Assembly: GCA_017549815.1 (NCBI GenBank) | Contig: JAFYNH010000006.1 | Location: 1 to 64,000, forward strand | Direction of reading: 5' to 3' | Length of the DNA stretch: 64,000 nt | Source: Selenomonadaceae bacterium | GTDB lineage: Bacteria > Bacillota > Negativicutes > Selenomonadales > Selenomonadaceae | In this document: piece after piece, positions 45,343 through 54,664 of the stretch | Layout of the letters: each line of letters begins with the position of its first letter | Numbering within the stretch: position 1 is the first letter of the stretch | Notes under the pieces: model-generated | What the model saw: the letters and a program-made list of their open reading frames with translations, nothing else | What the model was told of the DNA's origin: nothing | The model's database searches: none | Position numbers and translations under genes: made by a program

Positions 45343-45843
45343 ATGCAGAAATATTTTTTAGCGGTGTTGGTTGAAAATAAGCCGGGCGTTTTAACTCACG
45401 TTTCGGGCTTAATCAGCCGTCGCGCCTTCAATATCGAGAGCATTTCGGCGGGCTATACTGAGGAGCCGTCCGTCACTCGCATAAATATTGTTGTCAGCGT
45501 CGAATCGGAGAATGAGCTTGACCAAGTTGTTAATCAGCTCGGCAAATTAATTGACGTTATTAAAATCGTGAATCTTAGCAAGTCGCCTTCGATTGAGCGT
45601 GAACTCGTCATGATTAAGGTTAAGGCGAACAAGGAGACCCGCGCAGATTTAGTTAGCGTCGTGGATATTTTCCGTGCGCAGATTGTCGACATAACTAGCG
45701 AAAATATTGTTATCGAGTTGACGGGCAGTCAGAATAAAATCGATGCGATTTGCGAAGTTTTAAGCGATTATGAGATTGTCGAAATTGCGCGGACTGGGAC
45801 GATAGCCTTGTCGAGAGGTCCGATACCCGTTAAGGCTATGTGA
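45343..45843 (+). CDS. ilvN: Acetolactate synthase small (regulatory) subunit
   Basis: The start is ATG at 45343, giving 166 residues; an in-frame GTG nine bases upstream overlaps the end of ilvB. The N-terminal ACT domain has YFLAVLVENKPGVLTHVSGL and RRAFNIESISAG. The C-terminal half matches the second regulatory domain (ERELVMIKV). It confers valine feedback and full activity to IlvB. It overlaps the next gene in TGATG, so the lipoprotein gene is translated from the same mRNA. Confidence 0.95.
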   Translation: MQKYFLAVLVENKPGVLTHVSGLISRRAFNIESISAGYTEEPSVTRINIVVSVESENELDQVVNQLGKLIDVIKIVNLSKSPSIERELVMIKVKANKETRADLVSVVDIFRAQIVDITSENIVIELTGSQNKIDAICEVLSDYEIVEIARTGTIALSRGPIPVKAM

Positions 45844-47114
45844 TGAAAAAATTTTTTCTCTTATCCCTTATCCCTTTTCTCTTGTCTCTTTTCGTCGGCT
45901 GTGGGAATCAGATTGAGACGGTGCCGCCGTTGCCCGGAACTTTGCCGAGTATTTTGACTGCGCCAGAGAAAGTTGATACTGACGTTTATTTTGACGCGAC
46001 AGTTTCTATGAAAGGCTTTACGACGTTGGCGGCGGACAATGTTTATATCACTTTGCCCGATTTGCTGGGCGATTTATGCGGGGCGGCGGGTGAAGTTAAA
46101 TTCTACAGTTTTGGCGAGCAAATTTATCCGCTTGACGGCAGGAGTTATAGAAATTTTGCGACGCCTGAAGTTTATAATGAGGCGATAACTGCCGTTGCCA
46201 ACGTCGTCGACCGCGCAGATACTTCGCACCTTTCCATAATCGTTACGGATTTATTTGAGAGTGACTCCGATTGGTCAAACGTTACTCAAAAACTCCGCGA
46301 CAAATTTTTTGCGAATCAATTTGCGGTTGCGGTTATTGGGATAAAAAATTCGTTTCACGGAGAAATTTTTGATATTGGGTTGAATGCCGCCCATTTTAAT
46401 TACAATTCTGCCGACAATCCCGAACGTTATCGACCGTTTTATTTGTTGGTAATGGGGCGCGATGACGTTGTAAAAAATTTTTTGCGCAAGTTCAATGAGC
46501 GGCAGACTTTGCCGAATGACACGGACTATTTATTATTGTCGGAGAATTTGACGGAGACGGCGAGCGACTTTTCCAATTTTGAGTTGGACGAGGTGGAAAA
46601 TTTTTATTCGGATAATACATTGGGCTTGGATAATCGGGTTAAGGAATTCGGCTTGGATAAATTTTCGGAGGCGGCGTCATTTATATTGAACTGGAATTAC
46701 GAGCCGCCGCTGGGAAGTTGTCCGCTTGACTTATCCGATTTTGATACTGATATTGAGATTTTTTCTGTAGAAAATGATGATTGGACGCCTTTAACCAAGA
46801 ATGATATACGAGTCAGCCTCTTGAAAGACGGCAGACAGTCGGGGAATTTTTTAATAAAAGTTACGTTGACGCCCGAAAAAACATTGGCTGAAGGGAAATT
46901 AAATTTTGTACGGATAAAAATCATGCCGAAGGAAAGCGGTTACAAATTGCCGTCGTGGATAGAATTTTGGAGCGTGAACGTTGACGGAGCGGCTAAAAAC
47001 TTTGACGGCTCAAAGACTTTGAACTTAACGCGGATTTTAGGTTCGCTGAAAGATTCGGTTTTTACAACGTCGCGCCCCGCCCTGATGAACATAAATTTTG
47101 TAGTAACTCCTTAA
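45843..47114 (+). CDS. Lipoprotein with von Willebrand A-like domain
   Basis: The start is ATG at 45843 (overlapping the ilvN stop), giving 423 residues. A signal peptide ends in a lipobox (LFVGC) with lipid-modified Cys20. The mature protein opens with proline/glycine-rich residues, then an Asp-Ala-Thr-Val-Ser segment (VYFDATVSMKGF) at about 53-64 that is a degenerate MIDAS. LSIIVTDLFES further on matches the fold's second acidic strand. The end shows beta-strand-rich regions (VSLLKDGRQSGNFLIKVTL). vWA lipoproteins often support envelope or secretion complexes. No family was recognised with certainty. It leads into the phosphoethanolamine-transferase-like gene. Confidence 0.7.
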   Translation: MKKFFLLSLIPFLLSLFVGCGNQIETVPPLPGTLPSILTAPEKVDTDVYFDATVSMKGFTTLAADNVYITLPDLLGDLCGAAGEVKFYSFGEQIYPLDGRSYRNFATPEVYNEAITAVANVVDRADTSHLSIIVTDLFESDSDWSNVTQKLRDKFFANQFAVAVIGIKNSFHGEIFDIGLNAAHFNYNSADNPERYRPFYLLVMGRDDVVKNFLRKFNERQTLPNDTDYLLLSENLTETASDFSNFELDEVENFYSDNTLGLDNRVKEFGLDKFSEAASFILNWNYEPPLGSCPLDLSDFDTDIEIFSVENDDWTPLTKNDIRVSLLKDGRQSGNFLIKVTLTPEKTLAEGKLNFVRIKIMPKESGYKLPSWIEFWSVNVDGAAKNFDGSKTLNLTRILGSLKDSVFTTSRPALMNINFVVTP

Positions 47115-47118
47115 AAAA

Positions 47119-48963
47119 ATGTCGGACACAAAAAAATTTTTAGCTTATGCGGCGTTATATTATTATTTAGGCGAAGTTTTTTACATTGACATAGGACAGC
47201 CTGCCGCCGCGCAATATTTTTTGCCGCCGTTGCCCGCAACGTTGGCACTTTTATTTTTAATCCAATATGCCTCCCGCGCAGAGATTTTTTCGCGAGCACA
47301 TTTGCCGAATTTACTAACGGGGCTTGTGTGGTGTATGGCGTTTCCGCTGTTTTACACGTGGACTTATCAACGGCAATGGTTTATGTCGCTGATTTATTAC
47401 GATTTTGCAGTCGGGACGGCTATTTTTATATTTTTGGCGAGCGCGACGGTAATTTTACGTTCGCCGCTGATAATTTGCGGCTTGAATTTGTTTTTCTTAT
47501 TCGTGCCGCTAATCGAGCTGATTTATTATTGTCTGACGTGGCATTGTTTATCGCCGGCGTCGCTTATGGCAATTTATCTGACGAATTGGCACGAGGCGAT
47601 TGAATTTATCCGCGCAATGATAGGATTTCCGACCGCAACGATAATTTTTTTGCTTATCGGAATGGTTTTGAGATATTTTTATAAGATTCATAAAGAATTT
47701 GCCTTGAAAACAGTTTTAGACAAAAAAAAAGTTGCGGCGGCGATAATTTCATTAATTGGGAGCTTAGCCGCGCTGATTTATTATGTTCCGCAAACTTCAA
47801 TGGCGGGATTATGGAAAACGGTTACAGATTACGCCGAGCAAACTCAACTTTACTCAAAAAATTACGCTGAACGAGTTGCCGACCTAAAAATTACTACGGA
47901 AAACGATTTAAGCGGCACAATAATTTTAGTCATCGGCGAATCTGCAAGCCGCGATTATATGCAAGTGTATAATCCTGATTATCCGTATGAAAATACTCCT
48001 TGGCTGAGTTCAAAGGCAAAAAGAGAATTTATTCCGCCGAGATTGCCTGATGACGTTAAAATTAATCCCGATTATAAAGAAACGCCCGAAAATACGCCGA
48101 ACTTAACGCCTACAGACGGGAAATTTATTCTTTTCGATAATGTTTATGCGTCGTGGACTCAAACGGTGCCTGTTCTTCAACGCGCCTTGACTGAGCAAAG
48201 CCAATACAACGACAAGGAGTTTTATGATTCGGTTTCTATAATCGACGTAGCGCGGAAGGCGGGCTATAAAACTTATTGGTTCAGCAATCAAGGACGCTAT
48301 GGCGAATTTGACAGCGCGATAACATTAGTAGCAAAAACTGCGGACGTTTCGGAGTGGACGGACGACGCCTTTGATTTTTCGGAGCTTGAGGACGAGATTT
48401 TATTAAAATTCTTTGATAAAGTTAATCCGAACGAGAAAAATTTTATCGTCTTCCACTTAATGGGCAGTCACATTTACTATAACAGCCGCTATCCGCGCAG
48501 ATTTAAAAAATGGGTGACTAAAGACGGTACGGGCATGATGTTGGCGGCTCCGAGCTACGCCAATTCGATTTTGTACACGGATTTTGTCCTGTCTAAAATT
48601 TTTGATTACGCCGCGCAGAATCTTAACTTGCAAGCGATGATTTATTTCTCAGATCACGGCGAGGACTTGGAAATTTCTCACAATCCTGACGTGTTCCGCT
48701 TTGAAATGTTACGAATCCCGATGTTCATTTACGTTTCGCCCGAATATGAAAAAATTTTCCCCGACCGAGTAACAACGCTTGAAAATAATCAAGAAAAATA
48801 TTTTACAAACGATTTAATTTATGATACTTTTTGCGGGCTGATAAATGCGCTGTCAAATCGCTACGACGCGGAGCAAGATTTTTCGTCCGCCGAATACAAA
48901 TTCAATCGCGAAACCCTGACGACCATGCTCGGTCAGCATAAATTAACAGAAGACAGGAAGTGA
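47119..48963 (+). CDS. Phosphoethanolamine-transferase-like membrane enzyme (alkaline phosphatase superfamily)
   Basis: This 614-residue protein has five or so N-terminal membrane helices within residues ~10-235. The periplasmic domain starts near 260 with ILVIGESASRDYM, the metal-binding Glu and the nucleophile position (Ser here, as in CptA/OpgE-type members; Thr in EptA). HLMGSHIYYNSRYP and SDHGEDL (about 510) supply further metal ligands. Such enzymes put phosphoethanolamine on lipid A, core or glycans. The specific target is unknown. The C-terminal ~60 residues are a soluble extension. It starts 4 bp after the lipoprotein gene, so both share the ilv transcript or a promoter inside it. 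Confidence 0.82.
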   Translation: MSDTKKFLAYAALYYYLGEVFYIDIGQPAAAQYFLPPLPATLALLFLIQYASRAEIFSRAHLPNLLTGLVWCMAFPLFYTWTYQRQWFMSLIYYDFAVGTAIFIFLASATVILRSPLIICGLNLFFLFVPLIELIYYCLTWHCLSPASLMAIYLTNWHEAIEFIRAMIGFPTATIIFLLIGMVLRYFYKIHKEFALKTVLDKKKVAAAIISLIGSLAALIYYVPQTSMAGLWKTVTDYAEQTQLYSKNYAERVADLKITTENDLSGTIILVIGESASRDYMQVYNPDYPYENTPWLSSKAKREFIPPRLPDDVKINPDYKETPENTPNLTPTDGKFILFDNVYASWTQTVPVLQRALTEQSQYNDKEFYDSVSIIDVARKAGYKTYWFSNQGRYGEFDSAITLVAKTADVSEWTDDAFDFSELEDEILLKFFDKVNPNEKNFIVFHLMGSHIYYNSRYPRRFKKWVTKDGTGMMLAAPSYANSILYTDFVLSKIFDYAAQNLNLQAMIYFSDHGEDLEISHNPDVFRFEMLRIPMFIYVSPEYEKIFPDRVTTLENNQEKYFTNDLIYDTFCGLINALSNRYDAEQDFSSAEYKFNRETLTTMLGQHKLTEDRK

Positions 48964-48989
48964 TTAGTTTTAATGCAGATTAACATTAT

Positions 48990-48996
48990 CCCCCCC
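48990..48996 (+). other. Homopolymeric C7 tract in the 5' end of the glycosyltransferase pseudogene
   Basis: An ATG at 48973 reads for 11 codons and stops (TGA 49006). With one C fewer (C6), the same ATG would run straight into PAISVIIPMYN. No other start codon exists in the GT frame between the stop at 48971 and the conserved core. Slipped-strand phase variation or a sequencing or decay frameshift are both possible. Confidence 0.6.
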
Positions 48997-49395
48997 AATA
49001 TCATATGATTTCCCTGCAATTTCCGTTATTATTCCTATGTATAATGCGGGAAAATATATCGAAGAATGTCTTGACAGCCTCCTTGCGCAAACTTTTCAAG
49101 ATTTTGAAGTCATTGTGGTTGACGACTGCTCGATGGATAACAGCGTTCAAATCGTCGAAAGCTACAAAGAAAAATTCTATGGACGACTTCAACTTGTCGT
49201 ACTTGAAAAGAATTCTGGGGGCGGAAGCAAACCACGTAATCTCGTTCTTAAACTCTCAAGAGGCGAATATATTTTTTTCGTAGACAGTGACGACTTTATA
49301 ATGTTGAATGCCCTTGAGACCTTATACACGACGGCAGAAGAATATGATGCTGAGGTCGTTTATTATTCCTCTAATTATCATCCGCGCCGTAAGAG

Positions 49396-49558
49396 TATAT
49401 AAGGCGCATTTGACGAATTAAAAATTAAATAGTAGTATATTTGCACTACCATGGGACACACGGGAAGTCACGCTTGTGGAGACTATGTAAGACGCAACCT
49501 CGGCGCAACAGTCGTTGAAGCAAGAATCCCTCCGGCTTTAGCTGTGGGGGAGTGTCAA
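49396..49558 (+). mobile_element. Remnant of an IS200/IS605 (TnpB-type) right end inside the glycosyltransferase pseudogene
   Basis: The sequence interrupts the reading frame between residues that are adjacent in the intact paralogue (NYH... and DDI/NDI-YLHKD). In one frame it reads GHTGSHACGD then ATVVEARIP, which resembles the end of TnpB. It closes with CCCTCCGGC and GCTGTGGGGG arms and AGTGTCAA, which is the typical structured right end of such elements. Three stop codons lie upstream in it. Left boundary is uncertain (about 49390-49402). It may be a MITE-like leftover. Confidence 0.6.
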
Positions 49559-52500
49559 GATATGAAGGAACCAAATGATATTTACCTTCATAAAGACGGC
49601 TTGGCTATAAAATTCCTTAAAGAAGGATTGGAAGACAAACCGACTTTGACGGTCGATGATAACAATAAAATCCTTCAAGAATTTTTGTTGGTAGAGGAAT
49701 GAAATTTAACTTGTACTTGGACAAAGCTTATCCGTCGCGACTTTTTAATTAAGAACGAAATTTTCTTTCCAGATGTATCTTTGGGCGAGGATTTTATTTG
49801 GTGCATTAACGTTTACTGTCATGTAAAAAGATTTTTGCGCATACAGATGCCCCTTTATTTTTATAGAAGATATGACATTAATTCCCTATCTCATACTAAA
49901 AAGAAACCTGCGGAAGAAATTTCTCGTTAGTTTAAAGAGTTTGATAGCTTTATAAAGTTTTTAAAGAAATTGGAAGAGCAAAATGACGTTTTATCGGAAA
50001 ATCCAATTTATTGTCTCGAGGCATCAAAACGGCAGTTTTCATGGTGTTTACATCGCATAAATGAAGAAATAACTCCATTATCTACACAAGAAATTTATGA
50101 AATTTTACGTTGTAAATTTTCCGATGATTCTTCAGGTTTGATAATTCCTTTCTTCTTCAGCCTTGTTGACTTGGAGAAAAGAGAAATCTCCCAAATGCGT
50201 AAAGATTTTGATGCCTTTACTGCAAGGATAGATATTAAACTGTTGCCAGAAACAGATATGGCAGATTTTAAAATCATTTCTATTTCCGATGATAGAGCTG
50301 GCGTATGGAAGCCAGATTTGTTTCAAAAGGGCGGCATTGGTTACGTAATTTATTCTTACGCTGGAAAATTGGAGTTTATCACCAAAGCTTCGTCAGACGG
50401 AAAAGTTCGTTTGAATCTTAGAGGTATAAATGTTTACGCTTCCGAAGATAAATCTGAACAAAATTTTGAGGTTATCGTGGTTGACGATTGCTCAAAAGAC
50501 TCAAGTTGCAAAGTTATCGAAAGCTATATTCCAAAATTTAATGGTCGCTTGAGTCTTTATCACATGAGCAGAAATTCCGGCAGTGCTCCTGCACCGCGCA
50601 ATAACGGTTTTCTTGTTTCACGCGGCGAATATATATTCTTCATGGACTCCGACGACACACTTACCAAAACCGCTTTAGAGGAAATATATACTCTCGCCAA
50701 AGAATACGATGCCGACGTTGTCTATTGTGAGAAATATTATATGTCGACGGGCGTCGGAGAAGAATACATCAAAAATATTCATCTCGCGGATAATCGGATT
50801 CAAAAACCGCCTTTTGTCGATAAACCAACATTCATTTCTGATAAATTATCTGACAGATTAGATGATTTGCTTGCGGGAAAATTTTGGGTTACTCCTTGGC
50901 AGAGATTCGTATCACGTAAATTGCTTGCCGAAAACGAGATAAATTTCCCTGAAATTATCGGTTGAGATGATGTCGTTTGGTGTTTTTTAGTTTTATGTTT
51001 TTCAAAAAAATTCCTGCGTGTGCCGAATATTTGTTATGTAAGGCGCATGTATGATGAATCTTTCACGCAAAGCAGTAAAAAATCTCCAATAAAAAAACTC
51101 CCAGCTACGAGTTCTTTTCCGCCCGCAATTTCGGTTATTATTCCTATGTACAACGCAGAAGAATATCTTACCGAATGCCTTAACAGTCTTTTAGTGCAAA
51201 CGTTTCAAGACTTTGAAGTTATAGTGGTCGACGACTGTTCAACCGATTCAAGTTGAGAAATTATCGAAAGTTATACGGAAAAATTCGGCGGACGTCTTAA
51301 GCTAATACATACGGAACAAAATTCTGGTGGCGGTGGTTATGTCCCCAGAAATATCGGACTCGAAACTTCTTGCGGCGAATATATTTACTTCATGGATGCC
51401 GACGATTTTATTTTGGACAATGCCTTAGAGACCTTGCACACTGCGGCAAAAGAATACAATGCCGATGTTGTTTATACTGGTTCTTATTATCAAATGAGTG
51501 CGCCAGATGATATTTGTGTCCACCGTGACGACGAGACCAGAAAATTAATTGGAGAAGGTTTGGAAGACGAACCTGACTTGAGAGTAGACGATCCGAATAA
51601 AAACCTCAGTAAACTACTTCTTGAAGGAAGAGATGGAAACTTCCGTGGTCCTTGGACAAAGTTGATTCGTCGTAAAGTTTTAGTTGAGAATAATATCGTT
51701 TTCCCAACTCAAATAACAAATGGCGGCGATTTTATCTGGGTCATTGACCTCTATTGTCATTCTGAAAGATTTTTGCGCATTTCGACGCCTATTTATTTCT
51801 ACAGGGTATATAATATCAAGTCTGTCACAAATACAAAACGAGAACCAGCTCAACATGTGGCTCATTGGATTTCGGGATTTGTTAATTTCATGAAATTATT
51901 ACGTGCCTTAGAAAATTAACATGAAGTTTTGTCGGAAAACCTTGACTATTGCAGAATGGCTTTGGCGAATCATTTTCGCTGGTATTTTGGTCGCTGTTAT
52001 GAAGAACTAAACAAATTATCTAAATCGGAAATCTATAATGTTCTGCACAACAAATTATCCGAAGATTCTTCCGAGGCATCTGTTCCATTTTTCTTTAGTG
52101 CTTTCGACGAAAAGCGAAAAGAAGTCGAAGCCTTGAATAAGAAATACAAGTCGATTTTCAATAAATTTACCGCAAGAGTGGACGTTAAATTGATACCTAA
52201 AACGGAGAAGGGCGAGTTTCAAATTTTTTCCGTGTCCGACGACAAAGCCAATGTATGGAAGCCTAATTGGTTCCAAAAGAATGGAATCGGTTATCAAATT
52301 CAGTCCTGCGCTGGACAATTAGATTTTATTGCTAAAGCTACTATAGACGGACAAATCAAATTGTGGCTTAGGGGAGTGGATGTTCATTCACCAGAAAATA
52401 AATCAAAGCGCGTTCCTTATTGGATTGATTATTCAAAGCTCATTGTAAACGGTAAGAATATCTTCAATAAGATTATGCCCGCTTGGCACGATAAGCCCTA

Positions 52501-52575
52501 TTACTATAACTTAGACGTAACAGCTGGTGATGAAATAACAATCGTAACTAAATGGCAACCGCACAGGAGCGACGC

Positions 52576-53328
52576 TTAAAAATTAATCGTCAGAGTAACG
52601 GGGCAATGGTCGCTACCGAAAATTTCGCTCTCAATCGTGGCGTCGGCAACTTTTTCTGTCAGACGCTCGGAAATTAAAAAATAATCAATACGCCAACCCG
52701 CATTGGTGAGCCGCGCCTTACGAAGATAGCTCCACCAAGTGTAGGCTCCCGTCAATGTCGGATTTCTTTGGCGAAAAATATCGACGAAGCCCGCGCTTAA
52801 AAGTTCGGAAAATTTGCCGCGTTCTTCGTCGCTAAATCCTGCGCTGTGATGATTCGACGCGGGATTTTTTAAATCAATCGGTTCATGCGCAACGTTAAAA
52901 TCTCCACAGACGATAACGGGCTTTTTTTTATCCAACCCCTTAAGATAATTTCCAAATGAATATTCCCAACTCATACGACGTTCAAGCCACTCCAGATTAT
53001 GCGAATTCGGGACGTAAACATTGACGAAAAAAAATTCTCCCAAGTCGAGAGTAATAACGCGCCCTTCATTATCGAATTCATCAACGCCTATTCCGCATGT
53101 AAAACCTTTCGGCTCAATCTTAGAAAAAATCGCCGTGCCCGAATAGCCTTTCTTGTCGCCGTAATTCCAAAACTGTTTGTAGCCGTCAAGCTGGAGAATA
53201 GCCTCGCCCGCTTGCATTTTAATTTCCTGAACGGCGAAAATATCCGCATCCAAATTTCTGAACGCTGGCATAAAATCTTTTTTCAAACGAGCACGCAACC
53301 CGTTCACATTCCACGATACAAACTTCAT
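52576..53328 (-). CDS. exoA: Exodeoxyribonuclease III
   Basis: This 250-residue protein has SWNVNGLRAR (N-terminal Asn), FAVQEIKMQ (metal-binding Glu), GYSGTAIFSK, CGDFNVAHEPIDL, the NAGWRIDYFLIS segment and a closing GSDHCPVTL with the catalytic Asp and His. It is an AP endonuclease and 3'-5' exonuclease in base excision repair. It overlaps the end of the glycosyltransferase pseudogene by 4 nt on the other strand. Confidence 0.95.
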   Translation of the reverse strand: MKFVSWNVNGLRARLKKDFMPAFRNLDADIFAVQEIKMQAGEAILQLDGYKQFWNYGDKKGYSGTAIFSKIEPKGFTCGIGVDEFDNEGRVITLDLGEFFFVNVYVPNSHNLEWLERRMSWEYSFGNYLKGLDKKKPVIVCGDFNVAHEPIDLKNPASNHHSAGFSDEERGKFSELLSAGFVDIFRQRNPTLTGAYTWWSYLRKARLTNAGWRIDYFLISERLTEKVADATIESEIFGSDHCPVTLTINF

Positions 53329-53348
53329 AAAAATTTCCTCCGAAACGA

Positions 53349-53388
53349 AAATGACTTGCCTCCGACAATCTTCAGAAGCAAGTCATTT
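53349..53388 (-). terminator. Terminator of the cold-shock gene
   Basis: AAATGACTTGC (53349-53359) and GCAAGTCATTT (53378-53388) form a perfect 11-bp stem. It is followed on the minus strand by a moderately T-rich stretch. Confidence 0.65.
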
Positions 53389-53416
53389 AGATAAGATTAG
53401 CAGTACAACGCTTAGA

Positions 53417-53617
53417 TTAGAGTTTTTTCACGTTGGCCGCTTGCGGACCGCGTTCACCCTCGATAATGTCGAAAGAAACATTCTGACCCTCGTCAAGAGT
53501 CTTATATCCGTCACATTGAATAGCCGAGAAATGAACAAAAACATCGTCGCCCTCTTCGCGAGCAATGAATCCGTAACCCTTTTCCGCACTGAACCACTTT
53601 ACCTTACCAACTGCCAT
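53417..53617 (-). CDS. Cold-shock protein (CspA family)
   Basis: This 66-residue OB-fold protein starts [15 protein letters not shown], with the RNP-1 motif (KGYGFI) and RNP-2 (DVFVHFS), then a C-terminal ERGPQAANV. It binds single-stranded nucleic acids and melts mRNA structure. The start follows GGAGG. A consensus promoter lies about 50 bp upstream and the 5' leader is short, so this copy is probably strongly expressed rather than cold-regulated by a long leader (inference). Confidence 0.95.
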   Translation of the reverse strand: MAVGKVKWFSAEKGYGFIAREEGDDVFVHFSAIQCDGYKTLDEGQNVSFDIIEGERGPQAANVKKL

Positions 53618-53666
53618 GTTCCTAATACCTCCAATAAATTTATCGCTCTTTTGCGCAAGCTAGCTA

Positions 53667-53695
53667 ATTATAAACACCTGTAATTTTTCTGTCAA
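53667..53695 (-). promoter_or_regulatory. Consensus sigma70 promoter of the cold-shock gene
   Basis: TTGACA (53695-53690), 17 bp, TATAAT (53672-53667) on the minus strand, both boxes perfect; the strongest promoter in the window. Confidence 0.8.
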
Positions 53696-53736
53696 CCAAT
53701 AAAATTAACGTAGGGCAAATACTTTACATGAAGTCG

Positions 53737-53776
53737 AAAAGACCGCCAAACATTTATCATGAGTGGCAGTCTTTTT
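53737..53776. terminator. Terminator in the gap between cold-shock and downstream genes
   Basis: AAAAGACCGCCA and TGGCAGTCTTTTT arms pair with one mismatch or wobble. The sequence is T-rich at both ends, so it can stop the minus-strand gene whose end is at 53810. Confidence 0.6.
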
Positions 53777-53809
53777 AATTTCGTTCGGCAGAATTTTTGC
53801 CGCTTTAGT

Positions 53810-54616
53810 TTATTCGCCTAATGACGCCCCAGTAGCTCCGTTAAGTTCTTCGGCGCGTTTGTCGAAACGGCTCATGATTTCGTCATAGGTTTGCTTGGAA
53901 ATTTCGGGCATGTTGTCTTATCCGGTTGCGTCCTTCCAAGCGGCTCCAGCTTGTTTGAAACCTTCCTCAACAGCCGCTCGCATTTCCGCAAGTCTTTCGG
54001 GGTCATTGCCCGCTATTGCCGTCGCTAAGTCGAAAATACGAGACGAAACCGCATCAACCGACCAATCTCCACCGGGAGCGATAGCCTTAGCCGCATCTTC
54101 GGCATTGGTCGCTACTTCGGGAAGTCCGAAAAGAGATGCCTCAATTTGAGTACCGCCGAAGTTCAGGAAGCCGATACCGTTGTCCGCCCATTCCTGCAGT
54201 TTGTTGTTAGAATCGGTCATCGCTTGAATCATAATGTTGAGCATAGTGCTTTCTTGCATTTCAATATTTTCTTTGAGTTTGTCGACTTGCTCGGTAGCGA
54301 GACCTTTAGTTTCCTCTGTGCCTTTGAGCTCTTCTTGGAGAGCTTTGACTTGATCGGCATTCAAGCCTTTGGATTGTTGCTGGTCGTCGTCTTCGACAAA
54401 AGCTCCATCGGGCTTGTTCGTCTGCTGAGCTTGTTTCGCGGCATTGGAAATATCCAACTCGAAAGCTCCGCCAATTTTAGCCGAATCCGTTTGAGCTTGT
54501 CCCGATTGCTTGTTCTGCGCGGTTGTCTTAGAATTTGCCGTGTTCTTGGCTTGAGTCGCGTATTGCGCAAAGCCGCGAGTCAATCTTGAAAGGTTGCCAA
54601 TTTTGCTTACGTCCAT
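53810..54616 (-). CDS. Unknown protein, apparently cut by a nonsense codon
   Basis: From the ATG at 54616 the frame codes 232 residues to TAA at 53918-53920. It then continues for 35 more sense codons (DNMPEISKQTYDEIMSRFDKRAEELNGATG) to a second TAA at 53810-53812, so the original was about 268 residues. The N-terminal part is low-complexity and polar (Gln/Asn/Thr-rich); the middle has GGTQIEASLFGLPEVATNAEDAAKAIAPGG, a putative globular domain. There is no signal peptide or membrane helix. The function is unknown. The truncation removes only a helical end, so the protein may still fold. Confidence 0.7.
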
Positions 54617-54664
54617 GTTAAAGACCTCCTTTAGTTAAAAACACATTTACAAAACCCCGACGAA

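Larger units (their letters stand above)
48973..52579 (+). pseudogene. Decayed multidomain family 2 glycosyltransferase (three GT2 segments, two C-terminal beta domains)
   Basis: One reading frame runs through about 3.6 kb. Segment A has PAISVIIPMYN (49014), VDDCS and DSDD, an acceptor part with TWTKLIRRDF, then a beta-domain with WKPDLFQKGGIGY. Segment B starts mid-domain at NFEVIVVDDCS (50461), as if joined after loss of its first 35 residues. Segment C has PPAISVIIPMYNAEEYL, DADD, FRGPWTKLIRR and the full beta domain ending WQPHRSDA. The frame holds five nonsense codons (TGA 49700, TAG 49928, TGA 50963, TGA 51254, TAA 51917), a foreign ~160-bp insertion near 49.4-49.56 kb, and a C7 tract that puts its only start codon out of frame. 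The TAG replaces a conserved Trp. I regard it as a recently inactivated gene. Confidence 0.8.

Noticed and set aside
49700-51256. TGA codons in the decayed glycosyltransferase as possible recoding (Gly or selenocysteine)
   Set aside because: TGA is a normal stop for many genes here (for example msbA neighbours), TAG and TAA also interrupt the frame, and no insertion element was seen after the TGA codons.
53351-53683. Plus-strand open frame of 110 codons over the cold-shock gene
   Set aside because: It is opposite a clear CspA-family gene with a consensus promoter and terminator on the minus strand.
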